Notes: a model not told the origin generated them from the letters alone. A stretch of DNA of 64,000 nt from Hanstruepera neustonica (GCF_002895005.1 NZ_POWF01000001.1:660344-724343); one strand, 5' to 3'. Positions 32,754-43,277 are shown, counted from the stretch's first letter. A program made the numbers and translations.

Positions 32754-35627
32754 TTAGTTAATAATCAGTTGTTTGGTTACAGAGCTATTATTGGCGTCTA
32801 TTTTAACAAGGTAAAGACCATTTGAAATTTTTGAAACATCAAATTCATGATTAGTATCAAATTGCCCTTTTTCCTGATAAATTAGTTTTCCCGTTGTATC
32901 ATAAATAGTAATAGTATCTATAGGTTGATTAATTTTAAAGGTGTCCTGAGTTGGATTTGGATATAGCTGTAAATTGCTTACATTCTCCATACTATCAACA
33001 CTCAATGTAGTTGATGCATTTCCATAAATTCTGAATTCACCAGGTGGAATATTGAACGGAGCTGTTGTATTACTCACATTTATGGAAGAACTACCAGTAT
33101 CATCCATCAAATCATACCACGTACCTGTATAGGGAAAATCTGGTACAATATTCTGTGCAACGACATCAAAATTTGCAAGAATGACTACATTTTTAAGTTC
33201 TGTACTTGGAAGCGCATCGTCCCAAATAAAAATACGAGGCGTTAAATCTCCTGAATCTATAGAGTAATTACCTTCAAATACGGCCTCTTGGATTTTTAGT
33301 GCATTCAATCGTGCCCAATCACTATAGACTTGTGCTCGAGATGGATCATTAGGCCAATCGTTAACCCATTGCGGTTGCGGCTTGGTGTCAAGTTTACAAT
33401 CGCCATCTGTTCCACCTGGTTCATTGACGGTTCCGTTGTTACAAGTAAAAATGGAATTTTCCATACCCAATTCTCCAAAATGCCAAATCATTTTAGGCCC
33501 CGGAATAGTTAGAGTTACAGCGCCAAGTGCAGACATCCTATTTAAAGCTGTGTTTAAGTCTCTAACATCATAACCACCTGAACTATTTCCAAATTGAACA
33601 TTTCTATACATTAAACGCTCCTCATCATGACTTTCAGCATATCCTACTAGTCTAGGAGCTGAAAAGCCTCTTGACTCATGCCCCATTCTATTAATATTGG
33701 AATTTGTGGAGTATCCCATTGTTAATTGGTTGTATTGGGAATTCATAATACCCCACATCATTATACCTTTTCCTTCTCCAATTCTGTAGTTGGCCCATTG
33801 TTGTTCTTCACCGTCTTGACCGAGATGTTCAAAAATAACATAATGGTCTGGGTCTAAACTCCAGGAATAATCGGCATATTGTTTCAGTATGTCAACGCGA
33901 TCTTGTTGGTAGGAGTTTGTACAGCCTTCATCACTTCCAGAACAATTTTGCGTAAACCCTTTGGTTAAATCCCAGCGGAAACCATCAATATGAAACTCTT
34001 CTATCCAATGCTGAACGACACGTTGTACATAATTTTGTGTCATGGGTTGCTGGTGATTAAAATCGTTCCCAACATTATAGCTGTGTCGAGCAGTTTGGTT
34101 AAAGTATGGATTTTCACTACTAGGTCCACCCCAGCCATCACCGTCAGGATCGTCCATCCACATGCGCACCATTGGGTTTCTACCAAAAGCATGATTTAGC
34201 GCAATATCCAAAATAACAGCAATGCCATTTTGATGACAGGTGTCAACGAACTCTTTGAACTTGTCTTCGGTGCCATAAAACTTATCTAATGCCATGTGGA
34301 AAGCCGTGTTATAACCCCAGCTTTCATTGCCTTCATACTCCATGACTGGCATTAATTCAATAGCATTGACATTTAATTCTTTGAAATAATCAATTTTGTC
34401 AATTAAGTCCTGATAATTTCTGTCACCATCAAAATCTCTAATTAATACTTCGTATATAACAAGGTCTTCTTTTTTGGGTTTGGTAAAGTTTGTTACTTGC
34501 CAATTATATTCGGTTTGTCCTGTTTGAAGCACCGTGACTTCACGTTCTTGACCAGCAGGATAGGCTGGTAAGTTAGGATAAGATGAAGTTGGAATCCAAG
34601 GGTCATCGAAAGGTGATAGCACCAATGTTGAGTAAGGATCAGCGGTTTTGACTTCATTAGGTGAATTACTCACAGGGCTGTTATCATATATCCAATATTG
34701 ATAAGTATTAATCTCACCAGGAGTCAACCCAGTAACTTCTAACCAAAATTTAGAACTCGAAGGGTCTTTTTTCATTAAGTGAGAGCTGTACGGATTCCAG
34801 TTATTAAAACTTCCGGCTAGATAGACAAAGTCCTTATTGGGAGCATCTACTACTAAAGTCGCTTTTGTTGCGTCTGAATCATTGTAGTTAATACCATCAA
34901 CAAGACCCGCAGGCAATGCTTCAAGGGTTAAACTGGCAATGACCACTTCAAAAGTGGCTTCTCCTGATTCAGTTGATCCAAAAGGCGTTCCAACCACCCT
35001 CATAGTGCCAGATTCAGTTACATTGGTAATTGTTGTACCATAATTTGGAAAACCAGTTCCAGTAGCTACAGAATTATTATTTAAAAAAACCTCAAAATTA
35101 CCAACTTCGGTGTTACCCCCAGAAATCATATAAGCACTAATTGGGACATTACCACCAGATTCTATAATAACAGTATCTGAAGTTGGGTTATTTAGGATGA
35201 GAGTGACAATACCAACATAGAATAATTCGTCTTGAGATTGTTGCGAACCATCATCACTTTTAACAAGCATACCTATTTGCCCAATACCAGTATCATTGAA
35301 AAATGAAGTAGGTGTCAAGGTAAAGGTATAAGTGCCATCATTGTTATTGGTAAACTTTTGGACTTCATTTGAGTTTGTCCAATCTCCGTTTGTTGGAGAA
35401 TCACCAACTTGATTTCCATTGGTATCAAAATACCATGACCATAAATAAATATCTTCACCGTCAGTACTTCCCCAAATGGAAGCATCTAAATTCGATACTG
35501 TAATGGTAATCTCCTCATTTTCTTCGAATGCCGAGGGAGAAATATCGAATACAACATCGTCTTGTGTTTGTGCAGATAAAACTACTAAAAAGAATAAAAA
35601 TGGAATAGAAAGTAATTTATGTTTCAT
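32754..35627 (-). CDS. T9SS-secreted GH13 alpha-amylase, multidomain
   Basis: 957 residues: signal peptide (1-20), beta-sandwich domains (about 25-235), a CBM48-like module (about 255-335, 'VYLAGSFNNWNPYS'), a GH13 barrel (about 385-800), a C-terminal sandwich, and a type A T9SS sorting domain (about 880-957, 'LYPNPTQDTFKI'). Catalytic triad: nucleophile D553 ('GFRWDLTKG'), acid E600 ('VIFEHLG'), D668 ('ESHDEER'); 'DIALNH' (474-479) is conserved region I. It should cut starch-like glucan outside the cell for import by SusCD. It is separated from the upstream susF-like gene by a terminator hairpin, so it is probably expressed at a lower level than the binding proteins. Confidence 0.93.
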   Translation of the reverse strand: MKHKLLSIPFLFFLVVLSAQTQDDVVFDISPSAFEENEEITITVSNLDASIWGSTDGEDIYLWSWYFDTNGNQVGDSPTNGDWTNSNEVQKFTNNNDGTYTFTLTPTSFFNDTGIGQIGMLVKSDDGSQQSQDELFYVGIVTLILNNPTSDTVIIESGGNVPISAYMISGGNTEVGNFEVFLNNNSVATGTGFPNYGTTITNVTESGTMRVVGTPFGSTESGEATFEVVIASLTLEALPAGLVDGINYNDSDATKATLVVDAPNKDFVYLAGSFNNWNPYSSHLMKKDPSSSKFWLEVTGLTPGEINTYQYWIYDNSPVSNSPNEVKTADPYSTLVLSPFDDPWIPTSSYPNLPAYPAGQEREVTVLQTGQTEYNWQVTNFTKPKKEDLVIYEVLIRDFDGDRNYQDLIDKIDYFKELNVNAIELMPVMEYEGNESWGYNTAFHMALDKFYGTEDKFKEFVDTCHQNGIAVILDIALNHAFGRNPMVRMWMDDPDGDGWGGPSSENPYFNQTARHSYNVGNDFNHQQPMTQNYVQRVVQHWIEEFHIDGFRWDLTKGFTQNCSGSDEGCTNSYQQDRVDILKQYADYSWSLDPDHYVIFEHLGQDGEEQQWANYRIGEGKGIMMWGIMNSQYNQLTMGYSTNSNINRMGHESRGFSAPRLVGYAESHDEERLMYRNVQFGNSSGGYDVRDLNTALNRMSALGAVTLTIPGPKMIWHFGELGMENSIFTCNNGTVNEPGGTDGDCKLDTKPQPQWVNDWPNDPSRAQVYSDWARLNALKIQEAVFEGNYSIDSGDLTPRIFIWDDALPSTELKNVVILANFDVVAQNIVPDFPYTGTWYDLMDDTGSSSINVSNTTAPFNIPPGEFRIYGNASTTLSVDSMENVSNLQLYPNPTQDTFKINQPIDTITIYDTTGKLIYQEKGQFDTNHEFDVSKISNGLYLVKIDANNSSVTKQLIIN

Positions 35628-35645
35628 AGCTTTTTAATGAAAAAA

Positions 35646-35668
35646 GGCTATGGATTTCCTCCATAGCC
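35646..35668 (-). terminator. Internal terminator between the susF-like gene and the amylase
   Basis: On the minus strand GGCTATGGA-GGAAA-TCCATAGCC forms a 9-bp stem and 5-base loop and runs into TTTTTTC. It lies in the 51-base gap between two genes of one operon. Confidence 0.8.
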
Positions 35669-35678
35669 CTTTAAGAAA

Positions 35679-37505
35679 TTATTGTAAGGTTATTGTTTTG
35701 TTAACAGTATCCATAGTTAAGGTATAAGTTCCAGGTGTTCCTACAAATCTGAAATTATTATCACCATCAAGAGCATCTTCAAATAAAGGATCGATGGTGT
35801 AACCTTCACCTACATAATAAGGGAAATTTCTACCTGAACCCCAATCGCCTTCAGCAGTAAAGAATCTAAAAGCATCATTGGCAAAAGTAACCTCTGCTGA
35901 ATAGATTCCTGCACCTGTACATGGGAATACTACTGGAGTATCCCAACCCCAACCAGCATCAGGAACACCAGCACCAACCAACCAAAGTTGGTCAAACTCA
36001 CAAGTTGTTTGTGGCGGACCTAAAGTAATGGTTTGATTAACTGTATCAACTGTTAAGAAATATTGACCGGTAGTTCCAATGAATGCAAAATTACTATCAC
36101 CATCCATGGCATTGGTAAAGTTAGGATCTATAGTATAACCTTGATCAGAATAATAAGGGAAATTTCTACCTGAACCCCAATCACCTTCAGCTGTAAAGAA
36201 TCTGAAGTTGTTATCGGCACCCCCATTATTTTGTAGATTCACATTGCCTGAATAAACACCATTTCCTGTACAGGGTAATTGAACAGGTGAATCCCAACCC
36301 CAACCAGCATCAGGAACACCAGCTCCTACTAACCAAAGTTGGTCAAACTCGCAATTTGGTCCAACAATAGGAGGGCCTAATGTAATAGTTTTATTTTCCA
36401 TGTCTATTTCAAGGAAATATTCACCAGCAGTACCAACAAATTGGAAATTACTATCACCGTCATTGGCATTTACTAAATTGGCATCAATTGTAAATCCTCT
36501 GGACTCATACCATGGGTAGTTGAAACTCACAGGGTTCCAATCCATTTGAGCAAAGAATCTAAAGTTTCCGCCATTATCTGGTGATAAGTTCACATTGCTT
36601 GAATATACTGATCCTTGAAGTAAAAGTTCTACTGGTGAATCCCAGCCCCAACCAGCATCAGGTAATCCTGCTCCAACACCATATATCACTGGTAATAGCG
36701 CAGTTTCATAAGGTGTAACAGTTATGGTAATAAAATCTGAAATACGTTCTAAATCACCACTAGCTGTTTCAATAACAGATCGAACCCTAACGTCCAATGT
36801 TCCAGCCATATCAACAGCAAGTCCAAGGTTTAATGCGGCGTCATTTAGTTCTCCATGAGTGGTATCATCCATTCTTTCAGAAGTATTTCCAATATTTTCA
36901 ACAACAGCAAAATCAGTTCCAGCCACAGCTACTTCTAGACTATAATTAATAATTACTGGTGTTTCATCAGAAAAATCTGGATCATCCCAAGTTACACTTA
37001 ATGCAGTTTCATCTTCAGTAACATCCGACAAAACAACTGCGAAACTGTTATCAGGACTTGTGATTATAGGGTTTTCTTCTGGATATGAGCTTATTACAAG
37101 TGTTATGACGTCTGTATATTCACCTCCAGCATTAACTCTAAAGTATAATGATGTTTCTTCAAAAGCAGGCACTTCATAATCTAATAATATGGCATTCAAG
37201 CTTTCAACTGTTAATGAAAAAGTATTGCTTGATGAAGAACCAATAGTAACTGTTTCAGTGAATTCCTCATTAGAAGACATTTCTATTGTATAGTTACTTG
37301 AATTTGTTACATTATCTTCCCAAACAATTGTAAGCGCAACATTTTGCTCATTTTGATTATCCAAAAATAAGGTAGCACCACTATTTGGTGATACAATAGT
37401 AAAAGAGTCATCAGGTGCAACAAATCCAAAATCATTTTCATCATTACAACTAATCACCACAAAAAGTAGTGTTAAAAGGTATATGGTTTTTAATAAATTT
37501 TTCAT
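35679..37505 (-). CDS. SusF-like starch-binding outer-membrane lipoprotein
   Basis: 608 residues. Lipoprotein signal 'LLFVVISC' (Cys20). Two N-terminal SusE-type Ig-like domains (about 33-140 and 147-266) are followed by three tandem CBM-like repeats (about 272-379, 385-498 and 502-608), each with 'GAGxPDAGWGWDSP', 'FRFF', 'YxxxGxTID' and 'ITLGPP'. Repeats two and three are nearly identical in protein and in DNA. SusF carries three such modules and holds starch at the cell surface. It starts seven bases after the SusE-like gene in the same operon. Confidence 0.9.
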   Translation of the reverse strand: MKNLLKTIYLLTLLFVVISCNDENDFGFVAPDDSFTIVSPNSGATLFLDNQNEQNVALTIVWEDNVTNSSNYTIEMSSNEEFTETVTIGSSSSNTFSLTVESLNAILLDYEVPAFEETSLYFRVNAGGEYTDVITLVISSYPEENPIITSPDNSFAVVLSDVTEDETALSVTWDDPDFSDETPVIINYSLEVAVAGTDFAVVENIGNTSERMDDTTHGELNDAALNLGLAVDMAGTLDVRVRSVIETASGDLERISDFITITVTPYETALLPVIYGVGAGLPDAGWGWDSPVELLLQGSVYSSNVNLSPDNGGNFRFFAQMDWNPVSFNYPWYESRGFTIDANLVNANDGDSNFQFVGTAGEYFLEIDMENKTITLGPPIVGPNCEFDQLWLVGAGVPDAGWGWDSPVQLPCTGNGVYSGNVNLQNNGGADNNFRFFTAEGDWGSGRNFPYYSDQGYTIDPNFTNAMDGDSNFAFIGTTGQYFLTVDTVNQTITLGPPQTTCEFDQLWLVGAGVPDAGWGWDTPVVFPCTGAGIYSAEVTFANDAFRFFTAEGDWGSGRNFPYYVGEGYTIDPLFEDALDGDNNFRFVGTPGTYTLTMDTVNKTITLQ

Positions 37506-37511
37506 AGCAAA

Positions 37512-38600
37512 TTAGTTTAATGTTAGAGAGTAAGTATATTCTCTTGGGTTTGATAAATCTAAAACTATGGTATAATTACCAGATTCAGGAACACCAATAT
37601 TATCTCCGCTGAATTCCATAGTTCCATCAGCTCCGGTATCACCTAAATTAATGGTCCATTCGTCGTTTACTCTAAATTTCAATCCGTTATCTGGAGCACT
37701 TTGAGCTACTAAGTCCATTGTAATTCTTAAAGTCTGTGTTTCAGGGTCGTAGATCATATCGGTATCACTATCCCAGCCGGTTGGTGTAGCATTACCAATT
37801 ACGCCCCAGCTATGTGCTTCAGCCGAATAAGTTAGAGCATCTGTATCAGCCTTAACTAAATAATATCCTGCAGTAGCAGTACAGTTAACTTCGTCATCAA
37901 CTACTAGTACACCATTGAAATTACCATCATCTCCCCAATCTGTATTTCCCCATTCAAATACACCAGTTTGGTTTGGTGCTAAAAACTTATATTCACCATC
38001 TAGCCAAACATAGCCTTCATAATCCGTTTCACCAAAAGCTGAAGCTGCAAGTACTGGAACTGGAGGATCAGTAGCATCTGGAGCCCAACCTTGATGGTTT
38101 CCTGGTACAGCAATTTTAGGTAAATCCGTGGTAAATGGTGTTACGGATATAGTAACTGGATCTGAATATTGCGGTAGTCTACTCGGGTCACCTACGGTAG
38201 ATTTAATTCTAACATCCACATTGCTAGAAGTAAAAGGTGGTAATCCTAGAGAACTAACTGCTCCGTTAAAATCAGCAATACTCATTGTAAAGTATGTGTC
38301 ACGAATTGTTGCTAGTGTTCTAGCGTCATCAAAATTTGCGCCACCAGTAGCAATTTCAATGGAATAATCCATACCAGTTGGGGTACCATAGCTCGAATGG
38401 TCCCAACTAAAGGTAATAGCGATATTAGTCTGTTCTTCAAATGGATTTAAAACAAACTCCTGACCATTTGTTGGTGTATTTATAACACTGGCACTTTCTG
38501 CAGCAACGATTAACTTTTCATCGTCATCTGAACATGACCCTAAAAACAATGCTAATGCAAAAAGCCATGTTATTTTAAGTATATTTTTCATTTCCTTCAT
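37512..38600 (-). CDS. SusE-like starch-binding outer-membrane lipoprotein
   Basis: 362 residues from the ATG at 38600 (38591 is equally plausible; the frame extends to a GTG at 38645 inside the SusD gene, which would not give a signal peptide). Lipoprotein signal 'LFALALFLGSC', then an Ig-like SusE domain (about 40-150, 'AITFSWDHSSYGTPTGMDYSIEI'), and CBM-like modules ('IAVPGNHQGW', 'GVIGNATPTGWDSDTDM', 'LKFRVNDEW'). SusE proteins bind alpha-glucans on the surface and work with SusCD. Located eight bases after the SusD stop. Confidence 0.88.
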   Translation of the reverse strand: MKEMKNILKITWLFALALFLGSCSDDDEKLIVAAESASVINTPTNGQEFVLNPFEEQTNIAITFSWDHSSYGTPTGMDYSIEIATGGANFDDARTLATIRDTYFTMSIADFNGAVSSLGLPPFTSSNVDVRIKSTVGDPSRLPQYSDPVTISVTPFTTDLPKIAVPGNHQGWAPDATDPPVPVLAASAFGETDYEGYVWLDGEYKFLAPNQTGVFEWGNTDWGDDGNFNGVLVVDDEVNCTATAGYYLVKADTDALTYSAEAHSWGVIGNATPTGWDSDTDMIYDPETQTLRITMDLVAQSAPDNGLKFRVNDEWTINLGDTGADGTMEFSGDNIGVPESGNYTIVLDLSNPREYTYSLTLN

Positions 38601-38607
38601 TTTTTTA

Positions 38608-40146
38608 TTAATAACCTGGATTTTGTTGAAGATTTGGATTGGCACTTAAAGCTTGTTCAGGTATCGGGAACAAGTTGTAATGTGCAGGAATAGAAGCCCC
38701 ATTTTGAACATTACCTTTCCAAGGCCATAAATAACTACTGCCTGTAAACATTCCAAAACGGATTAAATCTGTTCTTCTATGTCCTTCAAAATTTAGTTCA
38801 CGACCTCTTTCGTCGATAATAAAATCTAAAGTCAACTCATTCATTGAGATCGGATCTGCTGAAGAACGAGTTCTTACGTTATTTACCAACGTTAACGCTT
38901 TATTCATATCGGCACCTGCAGCACCCCTTAAAGCACATTCCGCATACATCAGATTCGCATCTGCAAGTCTGTATAATGGAAAATCAGTACTTGAAAAAGA
39001 TGTTGTGGTATTCGATGAACTATTAAATTCAGTATTTCGAAATTTAATGGATGGATAGCCATCTGTCCATTCCCTGTAGTCTGTCATGACATAGTTATGT
39101 CCAGATGTCCAAAACAAAGCTGCTCGAGCATCATTTGATGTTCCTAAATCTCCAAACAACCCATACCATGCTGATGTTGCTCTGTGACCTTGCCAACCTT
39201 CAGCAGCACCAAATTCAGATAATGTCATGGTATCTGAACTCAAACTACCATTAACAATATAAGTTGTATTACCAAAACTTTGACTGTTTACAGCATCTGC
39301 AATTAACGGAAAAATAATTTCTGGAGAGACATCGTTGTCAGCAGAAAAATTCTCTAAAAAGTTTGGTGCTAATTGATAGCCGCCTTCATCAATAACGATA
39401 TTCAAATAAGTTAGCGCTTCAGAGTATCGATTTTCACCAATGTATACTTCGGCATTCATGTATAATTTAGCTAACAGCATCGCAGCGACATATTTGTTAG
39501 CACGACCATAACCATTATCTTCTGACATGCTGGATTGTATTTCTAGCATTTCAGCTTCAACAAATTCAAAAAGTTGTCTTCTATTAGATTCTGGAAGTGG
39601 ATCCGTTTGATTTAGGTTTTCTTCTGTAACCAATACACCTTTACCAAAAGCATCAATCAAATAGAAATATGCTAATGATCTTAAAAAACGGGCTTCCAAT
39701 AAAGCTTCTCCAGTATCAGGAAGATTACTAGTGTTCAAAATACTAATAAGGTTATTACATTGCGGGATGGTATAATAAGCTCGGTTATATAAATATCTAA
39801 AGAACTTATTGTTGGCATCCCAACTTGATGTTGTAGTCAATTGATCTAAACCATCATCTCCCCATCTGTTTTTCATGGCATCTGCAGTAAAGTCTTGCAG
39901 ATTAATAATTCCTCTTAAGAAAGGCGATTCTCCAGGATCATCACTAATATCTGAACTTCCAGGGCCATCAGGTCCAGAAAGCGCAAAGGATGCATATAAT
40001 CTAGAGACAATACCTTCAACGGCATTTGGGTCAGTTGCCAAAAGTTCCTCTAGTGATAGTTCTACTTTTGGTTCCGTATCTAAATCAGCTGTACATGACA
40101 CGAGTGTCAAAAACATTATTCCTATTATAAAAATTATTTTTTTCAT
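38608..40146 (-). CDS. susD: SusD/RagB family glycan-binding lipoprotein
   Basis: 512 residues. Lipoprotein signal 'IGIMFLTLVSC' (Cys18). TPR-type helices with the SusD hallmarks 'LDTEPKVELSLEELLATDPNAVEGIV', 'YYTIPQCNNLI', 'EARFLRSLAYFYLIDAFGKG' in short form and the C-terminal 'FIIDERGRELNFEGHRRTDLIRFG' and 'LFPIPEQALSANPNLQQNPGY'. It forms the lid of the SusC transporter on the surface. It starts 11 bases after SusC in the operon controlled by the adjacent LacI regulator. Confidence 0.96.
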   Translation of the reverse strand: MKKIIFIIGIMFLTLVSCTADLDTEPKVELSLEELLATDPNAVEGIVSRLYASFALSGPDGPGSSDISDDPGESPFLRGIINLQDFTADAMKNRWGDDGLDQLTTTSSWDANNKFFRYLYNRAYYTIPQCNNLISILNTSNLPDTGEALLEARFLRSLAYFYLIDAFGKGVLVTEENLNQTDPLPESNRRQLFEFVEAEMLEIQSSMSEDNGYGRANKYVAAMLLAKLYMNAEVYIGENRYSEALTYLNIVIDEGGYQLAPNFLENFSADNDVSPEIIFPLIADAVNSQSFGNTTYIVNGSLSSDTMTLSEFGAAEGWQGHRATSAWYGLFGDLGTSNDARAALFWTSGHNYVMTDYREWTDGYPSIKFRNTEFNSSSNTTTSFSSTDFPLYRLADANLMYAECALRGAAGADMNKALTLVNNVRTRSSADPISMNELTLDFIIDERGRELNFEGHRRTDLIRFGMFTGSSYLWPWKGNVQNGASIPAHYNLFPIPEQALSANPNLQQNPGY

Positions 40147-40157
40147 AGTCTATTTTT

Positions 40158-43100
40158 TTAAAAGTCAAAATTAACGCCCAATGTGAACGTTGTTGGTCTT
40201 GGATAAAAATCTCGGTCGATACCTCCAAAATTTTGAGGATCTATACCGTCATAATCTGTAATGATAAATGGATTTGAAACGGCTCCATACATTCTAACAT
40301 TGCCATTTTTAATCATATTGTCAAAAGTGTAACCTAAAACAATATTATTACATCTTAAAAAGGTGGCATCCTCTATGAAGTAATCTGAAAATTGAATATT
40401 TCCATTTACGTTTTCAAATGCAGGATCTGCAGCACCATTATAAAAATTCAATACGTTAGTAATACTATTGTTATTGGCAGGTACTGCGGCTTCAGTAAAC
40501 CCGTAGTTCATTTTACTGAAATTATAAATATTTCCTCCTACTTGTCCGACAAATACGGTAGTGAAATCCCATTTTTTATAGGAGATATCCATACCAAAAC
40601 CATATGTCCAGTTAGGAGCTATTTGAACGTGATATCTATCATCATCATTAATAATATTATCACCATTCAAATCAGCAAATGCACCAGGTATTACATTCCC
40701 ATTACTGTCATATAACTGTTTAAACACATAAGCGCTTTGCGCTTGTTGCCCAACAACATCACTTAATAAAAAAGAGCCTGTGCCTCTTAAACTTCCACCT
40801 CTATTGATATCTGCTTGTCCACCTATATCAGTAATCTCGTTATATACATAACTTAAATTACCATTTAAAGATACGGATAAATCATCAGTTTGAATAGCGT
40901 TAAGATTTAAATTTAGCTCAAAACCTCTACCTTCTGACTCACCAACATTTTTAACGAAGGTGTCAGAAAACCCCTGTCCTGGAGGTACGTTCACACGAGC
41001 CAATAAATCTTTTGTCTCTCTTTTGAAGATATCAAATGAACCTGCAATTAAATCGTTTTTAAAGAAACTAAAATCAACTCCTAGGTTGTATGTTGTTGTT
41101 TTTTCCCAAGTTAAATCTGGGTTATAAGGTAAGGCAGAATATAATCCAGCACCAGGTAAATATTGACTGTTCGGGCTACCAGGCGTAAATAAAGGGGTTG
41201 TTGGATAATAACCCACCACTTGTGAGATATCATTTTGTCCTGTTTTACCCCATCCAAATCTAATTTTAAAATCGTTTACAAAATTAACATTATTCATAAA
41301 CTCTTCACTCGATACCTTCCAAGCAAATGCAGCTGCAGGGAAAAAGCCCCAAGCATTTGAATCCCAAACATCATCAAGTACAAACAAAGAGGAGGCATCA
41401 GCTCTAACAGAAAATGTAAATAGGTATCGATCTAATATATCAATATTAGTTCTTCCGAAGAAGGATTGTAAGTTGTATTCATTGTAATAACGGTTATTCG
41501 GATTAGCAGGATCAAAAATCAATTCTCTTAATCCAACTTGATCATCATCATCTGGCGTATTAGGGTCGTCTACATGATAACGATATTCCCTTTTTGTGCC
41601 ATCATTTTTAAAATTCTGATAAGAATAACCAGCTTGAACATCAATTTTAGTTACGAATTTATCGTCATATAGTTTGGTGTATTGCAGAAAAGCATCCATT
41701 GTGGTGTTGGTGATATCTTGATTTTCAGCATAATTTTCGCCAGGATTGAACAAATAATTACCATCAACATCAAACTGATAAGTGGCAGCTGCATTATTAA
41801 AAAATCTTTCAGTAATCTTCGCTTTTGAAGCATCCAAACCTAAATTTACGACCGCTCTCAAACCAGGAAGGAAATTCAGAGAATAATCTAATTCCAAATT
41901 ACCTAAAAAACGGGTTGCGCGTTCTGGGCGTTCACGCTGCTCCAACAGTGCTAATGGATTCCATTGTCCATCCAAAATTAAACGGTTTCCATCTTGAGCA
42001 GTATTAAAATAATAACCTCCAAATCGATTATCAGGTGCGTTATTATAAACTGGTTTTGTGGGATCAAAAACTAAAGAACCACCTAGCGCACCACCAGTAT
42101 CTACTGAATTCTTATCTGCATAGGTTGCTTTAGCATTTAATGTAACTTTTAAATCGTCATCAAAAAATCGGGGGGAAAGATTAATGGATGCTGTTACTCT
42201 TTCGTAATCATCTGTTTTTACAATACCTTCAGCATTGGTATAACCTATAGACCCTCTAAAAGGCAATACATCAAATAAATTAGCTCTAGCGCTAAAATTA
42301 GTGTTTGACGTGAAAGCCGATCTCAAAACACTATCTCTCCAATCCGTATCATAAATGGCACGTGGACCATTAGGTGTATCAATAATTTGGGATATAGGTT
42401 CATTAGTTTGTACAGATCCAATTGGCACCCCTAATTTATCAACTAAATCCGGATGATATTCTTGAATGAATCTGACATAGGTAGCACTATCCATCATATC
42501 CAATCCTTCACCAGCACTATTGACCGAAATATCGGTTGAGAAATTAAATTGTGGCGCTCCAGATGTTCCTTTTTTAGTGGTTATAATAATGACACCATTA
42601 GACGCCCTAGCCCCATAAATGGCAGTAGCAGAGGCATCTTTTAAAATAGAAAAACTTTCTACATCATTTGGGTTTACCAATGACAATGGATTGCTTACTC
42701 CAGCAGCATTGATATTGGAAAGTGGTACACCATCAATAACAATTAAAGGATTATTGTTAGCACTTAAAGATGAACCTCCTCTAATTCTAATATTTGGAGC
42801 AGAATCTGGTTGACCACCAGAATTGGTAATCCTAACACCAGCAATCTTACCGGTTAATAATTGATCCGTTGAGACAATGTTTCCTTTGTTGAAGTCTTCA
42901 TCGGTTACAAGTGATACAGAACCAGTAGCATCTTCTTTTTTAACAGTTCCATACCCAATAACAACAACTTCGTCTAATTGAGCAGCGTCTTCATCGAGCG
43001 CTACATTAAGATTTGATTCGCCGTTGTAAGTGATTTCTTTAGTAACATATCCTAAATAGGAGAATACTAATACATCTCCATTGCTTACCTCAATTTGATA

Positions 43101-43277
43101 AATTCCATCAAAGTCCGTTGAGGTTCCAGTAGTTGTGCCTTTAATTATAACATTAACCCCTGGTAAAGGCAACGAAGAAGATTGTTCAGTTACTGTTCCA
43201 GTTACAAGATTTTGACCAAACATGAATGTTGGTAAAATAAATAACAAAAACAATACACTATTAATTGTTGTTTTCAT
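40158..43277 (-). CDS. susC: SusC/RagA TonB-linked outer-membrane transporter
   Basis: 1039 residues. Signal peptide 'FLLFILPTFMFGQ', a carboxypeptidase-regulatory-like domain (about 24-100, 'LPGVNVIIKGTTTGTSTDFDG'), the SusC motif 'DEVVVIGYGTVKKEDATGSVS', a plug domain ('NPLIVIDGVPL', 'DASATAIYGARASNGVIIITTKKG') and a 22-strand barrel ending in aromatic 'GVNFDF'. With SusD it imports maltooligosaccharides, energised by TonB. First gene of the minus-strand arm, 215 bases from the divergent LacI gene. Confidence 0.97.
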   Translation of the reverse strand: MKTTINSVLFLLFILPTFMFGQNLVTGTVTEQSSSLPLPGVNVIIKGTTTGTSTDFDGIYQIEVSNGDVLVFSYLGYVTKEITYNGESNLNVALDEDAAQLDEVVVIGYGTVKKEDATGSVSLVTDEDFNKGNIVSTDQLLTGKIAGVRITNSGGQPDSAPNIRIRGGSSLSANNNPLIVIDGVPLSNINAAGVSNPLSLVNPNDVESFSILKDASATAIYGARASNGVIIITTKKGTSGAPQFNFSTDISVNSAGEGLDMMDSATYVRFIQEYHPDLVDKLGVPIGSVQTNEPISQIIDTPNGPRAIYDTDWRDSVLRSAFTSNTNFSARANLFDVLPFRGSIGYTNAEGIVKTDDYERVTASINLSPRFFDDDLKVTLNAKATYADKNSVDTGGALGGSLVFDPTKPVYNNAPDNRFGGYYFNTAQDGNRLILDGQWNPLALLEQRERPERATRFLGNLELDYSLNFLPGLRAVVNLGLDASKAKITERFFNNAAATYQFDVDGNYLFNPGENYAENQDITNTTMDAFLQYTKLYDDKFVTKIDVQAGYSYQNFKNDGTKREYRYHVDDPNTPDDDDQVGLRELIFDPANPNNRYYNEYNLQSFFGRTNIDILDRYLFTFSVRADASSLFVLDDVWDSNAWGFFPAAAFAWKVSSEEFMNNVNFVNDFKIRFGWGKTGQNDISQVVGYYPTTPLFTPGSPNSQYLPGAGLYSALPYNPDLTWEKTTTYNLGVDFSFFKNDLIAGSFDIFKRETKDLLARVNVPPGQGFSDTFVKNVGESEGRGFELNLNLNAIQTDDLSVSLNGNLSYVYNEITDIGGQADINRGGSLRGTGSFLLSDVVGQQAQSAYVFKQLYDSNGNVIPGAFADLNGDNIINDDDRYHVQIAPNWTYGFGMDISYKKWDFTTVFVGQVGGNIYNFSKMNYGFTEAAVPANNNSITNVLNFYNGAADPAFENVNGNIQFSDYFIEDATFLRCNNIVLGYTFDNMIKNGNVRMYGAVSNPFIITDYDGIDPQNFGGIDRDFYPRPTTFTLGVNFDF

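Noticed and set aside
35800-36400. Repeated DNA that could look like a short tandem-repeat or CRISPR-like array
   Set aside because: The repeats are the coding sequence of duplicated starch-binding modules, without short regular spacers.
38601-38645. GTG start at 38645 for the SusE-like gene
   Set aside because: It lies inside susD and hides the lipoprotein signal; ATG at 38600 or 38591 fits.
40392-40715. 107-residue open frame on the plus strand
   Set aside because: Antisense to the SusC barrel; no start context or family.
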